Of a stretch of DNA of 64,000 bases, positions 49,875 through 63,564 are shown piece after piece. Each line of letters begins with the position of its first letter. Positions within the stretch are counted from its first letter, which is position 1. The notes beneath the pieces are model-generated. The model made no database searches. It saw only the letters and a program-made list of their open reading frames with translations, and was not told the DNA's origin. The stretch covers positions 6,411-70,410 of the forward strand of contig JADHZB010001393.1 of the NCBI GenBank assembly GCA_015657535.1, in the 5' to 3' direction. The DNA is from Nephromyces sp. MM_2019 (taxonomy: Eukaryota > Apicomplexa > Aconoidasida > Nephromycida). Both the position numbers and the translations under genes were made by a program.

Positions 49875-52257
49875 TCACAAAGATATCGGCCAGGCTTTCT
49901 TGTACCCGCAGTCTAACTGACTCTTCCTAATAAAGGCAAAATTCATTGAAGACTTTAGGATAGCGAAATTCATCAGTGAAGAGAAGCTCTCCGCGAAGGG
50001 CTGTATATGCTGCCATTCGCTCAGGTTTGCAACCATGTTAAGAAGATGAAGATATTTCATTAGTGTGTCAGACTATAAGCAAACTAGTACAAAAAGGCTG
50101 CTTATAATGTTGCGAAATGTTCTTCAAAATTTTTAAATCAAGCAAGAAGTAAAAAAATCTAATACTTCTTTTATTACAAAATTTGAAGATAAGAAATCAA
50201 AATAAGAGTTTCGCAACGCATAAAATAAGAGTCTTCGAGAAAAGCTCCCCCATAAACATGGATTTACTTGAAGCACGTGAAATTCTCACACACAAGTGGG
50301 AGATGTTTATAGAATAAAGAAGGTGTAGAGTTAAATCAGCACACACCAACACAGAATGTAATTTGATACCAAAACACGCCGCAACACACTCAGACACTCA
50401 AAAATACAGCAATGCAGACTCTAACACACAAACTAACAAACAAACCAATACACTCCAACGCATGCGCCAATACAAACTCGAACACACCAACATACACTCC
50501 AACACGCACACAAGTACACATAGCCCTCCTAAAATTGCCTCAAAGCTAATTGCAAGAAATGTCACAGCTAAGTACTCAACACACGGATACATTTCACATC
50601 TACAATTTAGTGAAATCCTGATCAAAGAGATTCACAAATACACACACAAATCACTTAGAAACCCTACAGTAAAAGCTTAGAAGCTACTCTATTGCTCTTT
50701 GTAATCTTACTGATTCAGTTTCTGTTAAATCCTCTTGGAAAAGCAGATTCTCAAAGTACTCCATCAATGCAATAAGATAATCAATCGATACTCTTAGAGC
50801 AGGTCTGAAGATGAAGCATTTAAAGAGTAGCTTGAGAGAGGTAATGCTTAGGGTAACCTGATATGCCCGCAACTTCATATAGTTGGCATTTTGTGTGGAA
50901 GGTATGTGTAGGTGGTGTAAGTGGGTGGTATGTGTTGGGCTAGGGGTATTTTTTGGTGCGTAGGGAGGGTGTGCGGGTGGCATGCGTATTTTTAGGGATC
51001 TCGTGTGTTTTTTGATGTGTGTGCATTGTGTGTGTGTCTGATAAGAGTCTTGTCTGTTTGGGTAGTGTGTGTGCTGTTAGGAATCTTGGGTGTTTAGGGT
51101 TGTGCTTAGGTAGCACTTGTGTGGATAGGGCTCTTGTGTTTTTAGGGGCATGTTCGGGTAGTTCGTGCATGGTGAGGGATTCGCTTGAACAATGAGTATC
51201 TCGCGTGTGTTTTCATGGTTTGTAGGAGTGTTTCGGCGGTGTCTCTGGGTGCGCTTCATCCGTATGTGTGTGCCTTTTACTTGGGCATAAGGGGCGTGAA
51301 GGGTAGGCAAGCTTCCTTCTTTAAAGCTCTAAAAATTGAATGTAAACATAATAGATGGCATCGCATACAATAATGCACAGCACCTGCTAATCGTTGTAAC
51401 TGATCTTCATTGCTAAATTTCGATTGCAAGCCAAGATTTTTGAGTCTCTTACTTGAAATAAGATGAAGCAAACTACCTGCTTTTCAGTTTTAGTGCGTTT
51501 TATCTCGTGTGAATCTATTATTTTGCTCATGAAATCATCGAAATTTCCACTTCTATTTCTTCATTTTCAATAAGAAGATGAAGCAAACTTCCTCATCTAC
51601 TGCTCTTCCCAAACTCCTCTTCTTTGAGAAAAAATACAAAAAATTCTCATCCCCCAGTACCATTCTTTCCCAAATCCCTCCTTTTCTTCAATAAAACACA
51701 TCAAAAACATAAAAACTTACACTGTCGACGATAAATCACGTGTCAAAAACGTGTTTTCCCTGTAAATATCACCAGAGTCATGCGCACACACATTTTCCTT
51801 CATTGTAGCAGCATCTTCAAACTGATAAGTTTCTCCAAAGAGCTTGGTATCTTGGAAAAGAGCTTGCAGCTGTTTTAGAAATGCCAAAGAAAAAATCCTA
51901 AGAAGAGAATAAACCACATCTACTCCAATTTCCAAATTTCCAGGTGAAAGGTAGATACACAAGATCTTCAACAATGAAGCGAAGATTTCCACATATTTCT
52001 GCAAACAAGAGATAAGTTTTATCAAATAAAAAAAACAGTAGAGGAAGTAAAGAGATAAAGAAATAAACTCAAAAGGTGTATATAGGCAAAAACTACAACA
52101 CAAAAAACTCTGGGATATTCTTCATGCGTTGGCGAATGTAGAGAGCATTGATAGAGGATGAAGGGTGTATATATATATGGATGGATGTGTGTGGGTGTGG
52201 GTGTGTGNNNNNNNNNNNNNNNNNNNNNNNNNNNNNNNNNNNNNNNNNNNNNNNNNN

Positions 52258-52288
<31 letters not shown>

Positions 52289-55200
52289 TGTGTGGGTGTG
52301 TGTGGGTGTGTGTGGGTGTGTGTGGGTATGTGTGCTGGTGTGTATCTATATGCGTCGGCTTGGGTGTGTTCCTCAGTGTGCAGACATGTGAACGCATATG
52401 TACATGTAATTACAAAGAGAATTATCAAGAGGATGAGTTTGTTGCTGTCTGTATATACAGAAGATGCCGCAAGTGTACGGGAGATGCACATACAAGTTCA
52501 CATAAAGAATATTCACACAGATTACAGATAAAAGAGCTTCTTAGCATCAACACACACATACAAACGGAAAAACATCAAAATACTAAAATTGAGCCAGAAA
52601 AAAAGATTTTCTCACACACCATAAAAAGCCAAAGAACCTGAATAATTGAGATAGCAATATGAGGAAGAAGTACGCGAAAAGTACGATCTACGAATATATC
52701 AGCCTCATAGTGACAATTCAAAGCCTCAAAAACTCTTAGAAAGTCCTTCGAAACTCAAGAAAAAAGCATATAAAAGAGAAAGAGTCTCTAACTCTAGATG
52801 CGTGTTCCTTGGGAGCCCCCAAGTTTTCGCCCTCCGTATATGCAGTTATCGTCTGCTGGCAACGTATTGCTAGTCTTCGGGTAAGACTTACTAGCAAATC
52901 TGCTGCATACCTGAAGAAATCTTAGTTTCAAGGTGACTCTTCGTTTGAAGATAGCACACACACGCATGTGAGAGCAAAAAGTAGAGAGCAAATAAAAAGT
53001 TATAATGGAAAGAAAAAATGGCACACTCACACAATCCTACATACAAAATCATACAAACACAACAAATTTACTTCTTCAGTGCAATCTATTTTTCCTGCAT
53101 TATTCCTGAAAAGACACTAACAAAGTGAAGCCCCTCGAAGTAATGAAGAAGAAGCTTTACCTTTTTTTAGGTAATAAAAAGCAGAAAAGACCTCTTAATT
53201 TCTGGCTTTCACTAAGCTTCTACTCCTTCCTCAACCACTCCGAGTTTCACGCACTTAAAAGGCATTGAAGGTGAAACTAATGAGAGAAAAAAGATTGAAA
53301 GTCTTTGCACGCACTATAAAAACAAGTGTTTACGTCAAAAAGTATGAAATGTTCAGAATTTTGTCACCGGAAGCGCTGAAATCAAGCGATTAGAAGTGAT
53401 TCGTTAAAAAATATGAAAAAAAGCCTAAAGGGAGTGAAAATTCTGAAAAATACAGCTAAAAACACAAAAAAAAAGTGAAAAAGACGCAAAAAACCTGCGA
53501 AGTTCGTTAAATCCACGAAAAGAAATTGATACTGAAAAAAGTGGGCAAACTGATAGAGAAAGAAGAGAAAAAGCAAATCAGAAACTGGTCCAAACAAGCA
53601 GTCATGTGGCAAAAAGCTCAGCTAAATCTTTGAAGCAAGTTTGCTGCTAAAACATACAAGGTTGCGATGATTGTGCTTCAAAAAAAGTTAAAAAAGCAGG
53701 AAATTCATAGAAAAGCATCAAGAAAATAACAGAAAAGCTCCAATAATGCACAGAGAACAGGCTACAAAGTATCAAAGCATAAAAGCAAAAAATAAATCGG
53801 AAAAAACCAAAAAACAATTCTTTTGGGCGGATAAACACACTTTCATCTAAATTTCATGAAAAGACCTCTTCATAAGGGAGCAAAAAAAAGCTGCATCAGT
53901 CTCCTGAATCACCCTTACCAATGAAGCCTCTCGGAGATACGAGCGATACATGCTAGTATCCCAAAACATATAGTTTGAAAAAAAGGATCATTGCAAGTCG
54001 AAAGATCTCTGAAAAGGCAGAAAAGCAAAAGCATAATGCTATATTAGAGCGAACATAATGCAATGAAGAAAAAACCTCTCATCTTTTATCTCACACACAT
54101 ACACACCTAGAGAGAAGCCGGCAAGCAGTAGCAGTCGTGATGCTTGCGATATTCATATGTTGCTTGGAAACCAGGTCAAAGTGTAGAGACCTCATTGCCT
54201 ACAATCAAAATTAAGAAGGAAATGTAGCAAGCCATTTTTTACATTGAAAGAAGTAAAAAACAAAGATAAGCAGCATAAAACATCATTTTATAGCTTTTAA
54301 AGAAAAGTTTTCCTTCTTCTACGCAATAAGTAGCGATAATAGAATCTTTAGTTAAGAAAAAAGGCAAAAAACGATGAATTTATGGATTTTGGACATTTGG
54401 TAGCTCTTTCTTCATAATTTTCGGCTTTGGGGTATCATGAAACGACAAAGAGAGATGTGAAAAAAAAAAAAAACACACACACACCTTATAATGCCACAAC
54501 CTATCATGAAACGACAAAGAGAGATGTGAAAAACACACACCTTATAATGCCACACCCTATCATGAAACGACAAAGAGAGATGTGAAAAAAAAAACACACA
54601 CACCTTATAATGCCACACCCTATCATGAAACGACAAAGAGAGATGTGAAAAAAAAAACACACACACACACCTTATAATGCCACAAACAAAACACAAAAAA
54701 TAGTCAATATAAAAGTTTAAAGCAGCGAAAGAGAGTAGCACACAATAGACATGCCTTATACAGCCAAAAAAAACAGACAACTCAAAAAACATCAAATACA
54801 CAGCGCGCCAACACACACAATACACGCACAATACACGCAAGACACTACACAGCAGAACACAGCACATACACAACTCGCACAACACACACGAAACATACAA
54901 CATAACACAATAGAACACAAAATACACAACACACACACAACACACACACAACACACACACAACACACACACAACACACACACAACACACACACAACACAC
55001 ACACAACACACACACAACACACATCACTTAGAATAAACATTAAGCAGCTCAAGCGTCTTCACTAAAAAGCGCATACCATGAACTCCAACATCTCCATATT
55101 ATCAAACCCAAAGAAGAACACACAAACTTTTCTTGAACAGAAAAAACTCTCAGAAAAAGTCTTTTAAACATAAAAAAAGCGGTTTTCTCGCGAAAAAAAC

Positions 55201-58200
55201 CAAATTTTTTTCCTTTAAGCACCTGCTCCAACAGTTTTTGTGTGGATTTTGAGCTTCTTCCTCGGAATAAAATCAAGAGAGAGAGCGTAGAAATTAGAGT
55301 AGAAACAACAGCTGGGTGGGTGTTCTCTGCTTCTCTTGGAGATGATTGGGTATTCACAGGAATGTCTTCATTCGCTTCTTCATCAAGACCTGAGAGAAAG
55401 ACGCAGCTTAAAGCAGCTCACGGGCAACTTAAAAAGGCTTAATTACAAAGAAGCAAAGTTTTCCCAAGAAAAATCAAAAGGTGAAATTCGCACACACGAA
55501 AACACAACTTCAGCAGAGAAAACCCTATTCTAGAGTTTCCGTAATACTAGGGCTTTTTCTAGAAGAAAAAATAGCAGTGTACATACACTGAAAATGAGAG
55601 GATTATAGCAGCAGAGGTGCGTGCTCAGTCAGCTATGGAAAGTAGATTTTGATGATAAGTTTAGGGTAAATTTTAGAGATGAAGAGCGAAAAACTTCCTT
55701 CTATGAGAGGATGTGGAGAAACTGCAAGTGGATTAAAAAGAGTTGCGCACACACAAAAAAGTAAACGTACAGGAGTTAGAATAGGAACAGGGGATAGGAA
55801 TGTGGAAAGACATACAGGCAAAAAAAGAGTGGCAGGGTGAGAGAAAGAGGGGCAATTACACACATGAAAAGAGACACACAGGCAAAGAAATGCGGGCAAA
55901 AAAGCAGAGATACAGACATACCGGCGGAGCTGTACAGACACACAGACACACAGATACAGACACACGGAAAGAAATGCACAGACATACAGAGACACAGGTA
56001 AAGACAAAGATACACACACATACACACACCCAAAGCCAAAGAATCACAACCACACATGCCCACACGCACCTCTAGACTTTGAGTCAACTAGGCAAGTCTC
56101 CAAGTAATTGGTAATAGCTCTGACGATATTACAGAAAACTTCATCATTATTTGAGCAGGTTTCAAGGAAGCTCTTGTTTCTGCTCAAAAGTGTGTAGAAA
56201 GCCAGCGGAAAGAGGCTATTAGTTGGTGTGTACTTGAAGAAAGCATGAGGCAGCATCAAATATGCAGTCGAAAACTCAGAAGCGACTTTAGGGGCTCCAC
56301 TATGGAAGTCCCAGCAGACCAATCGTATGTCTTCAGAGAGGGTATCCACATGGTAGAACGCCTTGGAGAAGCTATTCCACTGAAGCAAGGCTTAAATGAG
56401 GGCTTTTTGAACACACACACACGGAATAGGAGTAGCGCGAAAAAATTGGAAAAGTATGCATACACGGAAAGTGGAAATCAATAGAAAAACACACAGTACA
56501 GAGGGTACTTAAGCCAGTATTTGCTTCCCACACACACAAAAAGCCCTAGCGGTACCCAGAGAACTGCAATTTTCTCACAAAAAAAGTTGAAAACAATAAG
56601 AGAGCACCCAGCAGAGGATAAAAAACACAAAAAAGTGCAGAAAATCGAAAAAAATACCAAAGAGCTAAAAAATAAACAAAAAACCGGAAAAAGAGAGAAT
56701 CTTCAAAGCAAAATACATGGTGGAAAACAAAAAAATTAGATTTTCTGGAAGAATATGAACGCTGTAACTCGCAGAATACATTGAAGATGAGAACTCAGGG
56801 TTATGGCTCAAAAAAGAGCGATTATATATCCTCTTCATGCTCATTCAAAAAGCAGTTTCTACCAGTTTCACAATGTTCAAATCAAAGAAATACACTAAAA
56901 ACGAGAAATTTGTGAGAAAATCCCTCCTTCAAGAAGTAAATACTGTGAAAGACACATAGGCGTACATACACCGGGTGCGGGTATGCTAAACGCAGCATAT
57001 TCAAAGCATATGCTCTCCCTATATACAGGGAAAGCAAAGCATCTTAGCATGGGCAATACACAGAGCATAGAATTCATTTTAGAATAGTAGTGCATGGAGG
57101 ATTCAGACTATGCATTCAAACAGAGAAAGTTAATAGAAGCAATGATTCAGATAGGCTGAAGGTTGAGCAAGCTAGGCGTTTTTTAAGAGTCTCAGAGTAT
57201 GCTCAGAGCTGTGCATGTGTGTGGGTGTCCATGTGGACGGGGTGCATATATATAAATGATTGCGTGAATATATGCAGCTACGAGTGTGCGTGCGTAAATA
57301 TGCATGCACGACTGTATGTGTATGCATGTGCTAAAAACAAATTTTATAAAGTAATAGAAAAGATAACCTTGCATTAAAAATCTTGAGGATGAAGCAGTGA
57401 GCTCTTAAAATAAGGTAAAAAAATCAAAATTACACACACACACTCACAAAATGCATTCATAGACAATCAGAATCAAAAAATCACACATATTCGCACACAC
57501 AAATACACACAAAACTCACACAGACACTCCTACCTGATTAAAACGTAAAATAACGTCTCTGCGGTTCCACTTTGATGCTGGAGCATACGAAGGGAGTTCT
57601 AAAGAGGTTGCATAGTTTAGCAATACGAGCATAAACAAGCCTTTATCGCACAGTAAGTCAATCAAAGAGGGAGACTGTGCGTGTGTGTGTGAAGGCGTAT
57701 CACTCCGTGAAAGACTTTTTCCCAGTAGATTACCGCTAGGCAGTCGGTGTTTTGAGAAGTAGCCAGTCGAGAGCCACACTCCATTGTGTGTGAGCACAGG
57801 CGAATCTCCTAGCATCACGTTGCTTATATTTGCTAGTTGTGCTAGCTTCAACAAATAGCCGGAAAAATCTGAAGCATCAAAGAAGGGTATCTGTGTGTTG
57901 TGCTGGTGGATGTTGGTGGGTGTTGGTGGGTGTTGGTGTGTGCTGGTGTGTGCTGGTGGGTGTTGGTTCCCGTGTGTATTGGGGTGTATTATTTGTGTAT
58001 TGTCTATGTGTGCCAGTCTTGGTGATTGAGTGCGCGTTATCTCTGTGTTTTTGTGTATGGGTGTGTGTGCGACTGGAATGAGTGTGCCTAAGAACACATA
58101 TACCACTACCATCTCATCCTACCTACAAAAACAGATTCCTCCCTTTCATTAAGCTACGAGAGTACGTAACGCATTTCTCTCGTACATCACACAGCGCTGC

Positions 58201-61200
58201 TCTTTAAACTTTGCGTATACAGGGATGCACACACAGAAAAAACGCTAGAAACTCCACGAAAATAACTCACACACACACACACTCAACCACATATAGACAA
58301 CCACACTCACACTCTATCAATCAAACCCACACACTCTTAATCACACACAGACAATCACAAATACTAAATCACACACACTCATATCACCCTTTCCTAATTC
58401 AAAAAAACACATACACTCATCGAAATCTAACTACATCAAAAGGATCTCCTAACCTGCATAAAAGCTATTATCATCTTTTTTCCCTTCCAAACTAGCTTCT
58501 CCTATAGATAAGAACAAGTCCACGAAGATGGTGGGAGGCAGTAACGAATCATCAGACACTACTGTAGGAGTAATACACAGAGGCCTAGATTGATGGAACT
58601 GCAGGATGGAGTAGTAGAGGGGAGCAAAGTCTGTGTGTTCGCTCTGTGGAGAGAAGCTCATTGAATGAGCTGCCAAAAAATCCCCATCAAAAGCTTGAAA
58701 AGTAGGTTTCTGTGGAAGTTTTGGAGTTTTTTGAAGATTTAAATGCTGCGTGTGTTGCTTTAGGCAGTGGCTGCAGTCATCCAGTGCAAAGTCATCACCT
58801 GAGAAATACACGCAGAGTCGCGCACACATACGAAAAGAGCTCGTTAGCCGTTCATGGAGGAGCTTTATAGACTGTACGAGAGAGGCTCTTAGGTGTGTAC
58901 ATACGTATAGTAGAGAACAGGGGGAAGTTGGGGGGGGGCGGGGGGGGGATTTTTTGGAAGAGAAAATAGGGTTTGTAAGAGTATTGAGGGCTACAGAAGG
59001 GGGGGGGGTAGTTAGGCAGCTACACACACATCGGAGGGGGGGATGTAGTGAAAAGGATGGAATGTGCGCTGTTATAAAAATGGACTTTTGAAAGTGTTTC
59101 ATCATGTGAACTAGCAGGGAATTGGAGGTGAGGGGTATGGGGGTAGGCGAGTGTGACTGTGTGTATAATTTTAAACGATTGTGTGCATGTGTGCGCTTGC
59201 TCGAGCTATACGGTAAAAAGGCTGCTTTTTAAATAGAGATACATGCAATCACTGCTTCGTATGTGAGTAAAATATAGGAATAGAGCTCGATCGGGACGAA
59301 GAAGCCAAAAATAAGCTGTTCTCTGTGTGTAGGAAAGAAAGGAGCGTTTTTCAACTAAAAAAAGGAATATGCACGTACACACACGCACGCATGGATGAAC
59401 ACACACCCAAAAACGTACACAGGTCCAAACTCAAACATAAACAGATGCAAATATATATGCACAATCACACACACGCACACACACCCACGAATCCACGCAT
59501 GTATACACAAACGTACGCAAATACGAACACGCACATACGCACGCACACAAATGAGCCTTGTATTCATAAGTAAACAGGAATGAAAGGCAAAAAAACTATT
59601 CAAAGCCAAACGGTTATGGCTAAAGTCTCAGCGTTTTTTGTGTTTGTGACGCGTAAAAGAAGCGAAAATGTTGAACAGAAGAGGCCGTAGGGTGTACGTA
59701 CTGTGTGTATGGTAATCGAGTAAAAGTAAGAAATCTTCTCGAAAAATTTCCATTTTAAAGGTATAAAAAGAAAAAGTTGCACAAAGAAACGAGTGTACAT
59801 ACACTCCAGAAAGCTAAGCCTTTAAAAGGTTTATAAAAAATGAAGATAAGGCTTTAAGTGTGTTGATGTAAACAATTTCGCATTGAAAAATACGTTAAAC
59901 CATAAAGAAATGCAGGTTTTAATAAAATCGCAGTTGAAGAGGTTCTCTGAAAGAATCCACTAGCTTCTCCCTATTCTTTTTAAGCAAGTGTTTGCCCTCT
60001 TCTTCTCCATCTTCATCTTTTTTTAATCACACCTCCCACGCATCCCACGCACCCCACACACCAAAACATGCTCGCCTACCCCGAGAAAGCTGACAATAAG
60101 TGGAAGGAGATATTTTTCCAAAGAGAGCCAGCAGAATATCCAGGAGATTCAAGTGAATGTCATGACACACGGAGGGTAAACACAGCTCAAAGAATTGGAT
60201 AGTTGAGCAACAAAATTCGCAGACCTTCAGCACACACACACACAAGAACTAGAAGTTTTGCTTTATACTAAATTGAGAAAAAGCACACACAGAAAAGCAC
60301 AGAGATAAAAGCAAACACATGGCAACACATACACATGGCTACAAACATACACACACACACACACACACACACATTTACACTTAGTTTCAAACCACACACA
60401 CTTTGAGAATCGAAAAAAAAGCTGTAAAACCTCGTAAATTAAGTCTCTTGACGTGGAATAAGCGAGAGCTATGGGTAAACCTTCCTCATTAAAGCAGCTG
60501 GAAGGAACTGCTATCCCTAATGGGATAATGTAAAACTCTTTCATGTTTTCTGCTTCATACAGAAAGTTTGGTAAGTCAGAAAGAGCGAAAGTAATGCCAG
60601 TGTGGAAGGTTCTGAGCATAAATCCCCTAAAAAGTAAAGAAAAAACAAAACATCAGCAGCCTCAGAAACGCCGGGAAGAGCGAGAATGCCATAAAAACAC
60701 ACATTTAGTGGGTATTGCAATATCAAAAAGAAAGAGGAAGAGATTTCACACACATAAGACGAGATAAACACAGAAAAAAGAAAAAAAGATACAGAGAAAC
60801 AGATACATACACACAAAAGGGAGAAGTAGATAGACAGAAAAAAACAGAGAAGTAGATAGAAAAACTCATACTTACGACAAACAGATATAATACGCACATA
60901 TATACACAAGACAGAAACCCATTAAAATCTTCATTAATTAATAACTAATGTACAGATACTACCGATGCACACGCATACCACAGAAAAAAGCATCAAGACT
61001 GCTAGATGATAGAAAAAGCAGCCTAAAGCCTTTTCACTCCAAAAAGCCAAGCATCAACAGTAGATGTTCTCAGAAAATGTCAAAATTATAAGCCAAGAAG
61101 AGGAAGAAGACCATAGAGAAAATTAATCAAAAAACGTAAGAAAAAACGTCAAAACTTGCCTATTCTTCAACACCCAAAGATACTGAGGAAAATGCCTATT

Positions 61201-63564
61201 AAACCAGTCCTCCAGCAAAAATCTGCGAGTAAAAACTAGCAAAAAAATCGGTAGAATCTCACTATTAGGCTGAAGCTATTAATCCGCAAAGATTTGAGAT
61301 ATTAGACAAAAATAAATGGACACACACAACACACGCAGAAACATATTCTCATATATATAGATAGACACATACAGAAGGACGCAGCAATATACTTTCAAAC
61401 ACTCAGAAACAAAGAAACAAACTTCCACACACAGAGAAAGGCACTTCCTCACACAAAAAATGCACAACACATAGCATACTCCCACATAGACAACATACAA
61501 CATACACACAGCAGAAATATAAGGAAAATTTCGTCCTAAAACACAGAAAAATCACCACAACACCAAAACCTCCAAATAAACAACGCAGCCATTCCCTCGC
61601 ACACACATAACCTTTTCAATCTTCATATTAACACACAAGCAGCAACTAAAAACCAACCCCAAGATCTTCCACACACACCACCCACACACGTACTTTACTC
61701 GCTTAAGCGAAACTTTCAGTACTTTCACATAAAACTGCTTTGATTTGAAAGTTAAGCTGATGTAGTTTCTGCCAGTAGAAGAAGACGAGAATTCGGAGAA
61801 ATCCTCAATTAATTCTGCTTCTGTTTCTTCAAATACGCTGGAGTCTGCAAGATTTTGACTGTAATTAGTAGGCTGAGAGTAGTCTTTATGGCCGTAAACT
61901 TGCTGATAAAACGGTGATGAAGAAGCTTCTTCTTTCAAAGCATAAGAATCGTTATAATAAGCCTTCAACAGCCTTAAACCAGAGGCTGAGAGCTCCGTTC
62001 TTGTGTGTGTGGCACACGCGGTTAAGCTGCTGGAGTTACTGCTCTGGAGCTCTCCCGAGTGAGCACCACTTATGGTGCTGAGACTCAGTGCACCTAAAGG
62101 CAGTGCCTGGGTGGAAGCTTCAAAGCCTTTAGTATAAGTACCGGGAGCCGGGATTGATTCTGTAGTTGTTTCCAAGGAAAGTGACATTTCAGGAGCTTCT
62201 TCCGTCTTTTTCGTGTAACGCAAAGCTGCCAAGCTGCCCTGGTGTGCTGCAGTGGTTTTGCGTATCGGCCTGAATGCCGCGGCGCTGTGCGTTGCATCAA
62301 ATTCAGTGTTTTCCATGTGTGCTGGGGTTTCTGCATCATGGCTTTCCTTGTGTGTTGCATCATCCTCAAACTCTCCCGTGTGTGCTTCCCTTTTTTCACC
62401 AGATTTACTCGTAAAAGCAGCTCTTTCCCTCCCAGAAAAGCTCTTATGAACAAGTGGGGGGTGTGCGAAGTTGGCCTCGAACCCACCAGAGGCTGTCTCT
62501 GAAGGCTGTAAGCCTTCAGAAGGCAATGCACCCACCGAGGAATACTGAAAAGCCCAGTCTGAAGAAGATGGAACACCCTCTGCAGCTTGGCTAGAAGCTG
62601 CAGCCTCAGAAAACACAGCAGTGACGAAGGCAGAAGAATCACTTGGAGGAGTAGCGTGTGTGGATTGTCTTCCTTCCAACGGCATCACTACAGAAAGAGA
62701 TAAGTCGCTCACTTTATCATCTTCTAAGGGGGTATTCTGTTGTTTTTCTGCAGCAAAAACATCAAAAATGCAACGAAAAAAAAGAGATTACCACTGGACA
62801 TCGTCTGATGGTTTTTGCGCACACAGCTTTAGTTAGCATCTGCTTGCACACCATAGGCATCACACTCTCACCGGCAAGCTATGCGAGAAGATACCTGTTA
62901 AGCGGGATGTGAGAAGATGTCTTCACTCCTTCAAACTTTAAAAGTGAATCAAAGAGGATTAGTTTTTATGAAAAAGATTAGGAAACAATGTGTGTGAGTG
63001 TGTACGGGTGGATATGTGGGTGGGTACGTGTGTGTTCATTTTCGTGTAACTTTGTGTGTCTATGTAGCTCTGTGTGTGCGTGCACGTGTGTGTGGATTTG
63101 CCGGGGCTTATACTTTTTAGCGTGTGATTATGCGTCTATGTGTGAGAGTAAGTGTTTGTGCATGCGTATGCGTGTATTTGCGGGTGTGTGTACTTGTCTG
63201 CGTTTGCATCCCTGTGTGTATGGGTGTGTGCATGTGTATCTGTGGCTATAAGTATGTGTACATCGGTATGCGGGGATTGTGTCTGTAATTGCGTTAGTGT
63301 GTATTTCTCTGAATGCGTGTGCATCACTGCGTGCGTTTCTGCGTGTATATTTACCTCCCCTTTGCATATGCTTACCTCCAGGCTCCTGCATCAATGTGGA
63401 GCTAGGGAGTAGAGTCTGAGCATACTCCAGGCTATATATCACGTCGCCTACTGTGTGTTTGGTGCATAAAAGGATGATGATATTCCTCAGCATCCTCGTT
63501 AAACAGCTGTAAGTCCAGTCCTTCAACTTATCGTGAATGGAGTCTTCAGAATCTTCTCGCAAGT
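49875..63564 (-). CDS. Very large helical protein of unknown identity, at least 17 exons, 5' end beyond what I can define
   Basis: Exons with matching phases: 63564-63376, 62747-61694, 61222-61160, 60626-60431, 60224-60080, 58798-58454, 57868-57534, 56379-56070, 55389-55223, 54198-54107, 53952-53919; then 52910-52793, ?-52102, 51998-51721, 51451-51379, 50857-50711, 50072-49875. A 13-codon exon at 53160-53122 is possible. Over 1200 codons are seen. The second exon (351 codons) is a Ser/Thr/Glu-rich disordered segment. Most others alternate hydrophobic and polar residues like stacked helices, for example LNLLDILLALFGKISPS, KYVEIFASLLKILCIYL and YLHLLNMVANLSEW. HEAT/ARM-type scaffolds or the N-terminal regions of giant ubiquitin ligases look like this, but I recognise no signature and assign no function. 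Intron 61159-60627 starts with GC (AATAG|GCAAGT). The introns carry microsatellites. The final stop at 49875-49877 is tentative. Confidence 0.7.
50890..51175. repeat. Degenerate TG/GGTG-rich simple-repeat tract
   Basis: The plus strand is dominated by runs such as GTGTGTGGTAG, GGTGTGTGCG and TGTGTGTGTC. It lies in an intron of the large minus-strand gene. Translated products of this tract are repeat shadows rather than genes. Confidence 0.7.
52182..52340. repeat. TG microsatellite interrupted by an assembly gap of 50 N (52208-52257)
   Basis: TG/TGGG repeats flank a run of exactly 50 N, the fixed size used for gaps of unknown length. The gap sits inside the large minus-strand gene. No AG acceptor is visible between it and the exon that ends at 52102, so the border of that exon is probably lost in the gap or repeat. 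Confidence 0.95.
54433..54687. repeat. Minisatellite, four copies of a 56-69 bp unit
   Basis: Copies begin at 54433, 54502, 54558 and 54621. Each starts TATCATGAAACGACAAAGAG, has a variable A-run and a variable CA-run, and ends CTTATAATGCCACA. Copy length varies only through the A and CA runs. It lies in the intron 55222-54199 of the large minus-strand gene. Confidence 0.95.
54928..55023. repeat. Tandem array of the 11-mer AACACACACAC
   Basis: About eight to nine near-perfect copies of an 11-base unit lie in the same intron as the minisatellite. Because 11 is not a multiple of three, all frames stay open and produce long Cys/Val-rich false reading frames on the minus strand. Confidence 0.95.
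57903..57966. repeat. Short tandem array of GGTGGGTGTT-like 10-mers
   Basis: Units TGTTGGTGGG, TGTTGGTGTG and TGCTGGTGTG follow one another. The array lies immediately 5' (in gene direction) of the acceptor used at 57868. On the coding strand it is C/A-rich, so it could act as an unusual polypyrimidine-poor intron end. Confidence 0.85.
58921..59041. repeat. Cluster of long G-runs (G-quadruplex potential)
   Basis: Runs of nine G, then CG and nine G occur at 58930-58948, a G-run at about 59000-59008 and another at 59034-59041, all on the plus strand. The stretch is in the intron 60079-58799. Such runs are prone to sequencing error and can form quadruplexes. Confidence 0.8.
60349..60373. repeat. 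CA dinucleotide microsatellite
   Basis: About twelve perfect CA units lie in the intron between exons 60626-60431 and 60224-60080 of the large gene, within a wider CA-rich block (60280-60380). Confidence 0.95.

Noticed and set aside
52093..52641. Long frames on both strands across the N gap
   Set aside because: They are open only because TG repeats and N runs contain no stop codons; only the short exon ending at 52102 is supported on the minus strand.
54412..55020. A 202-codon Cys/Val-rich minus-strand reading frame
   Set aside because: It is the translation of CA/TG arrays and the minisatellite; no ordinary protein sequence is present.
62094..62642. A second 182-codon minus-strand frame overlapping the large exon 62747-61694
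   Set aside because: It is an out-of-frame shadow. The other frame joins both neighbouring exons in phase and has no stop over 351 codons.
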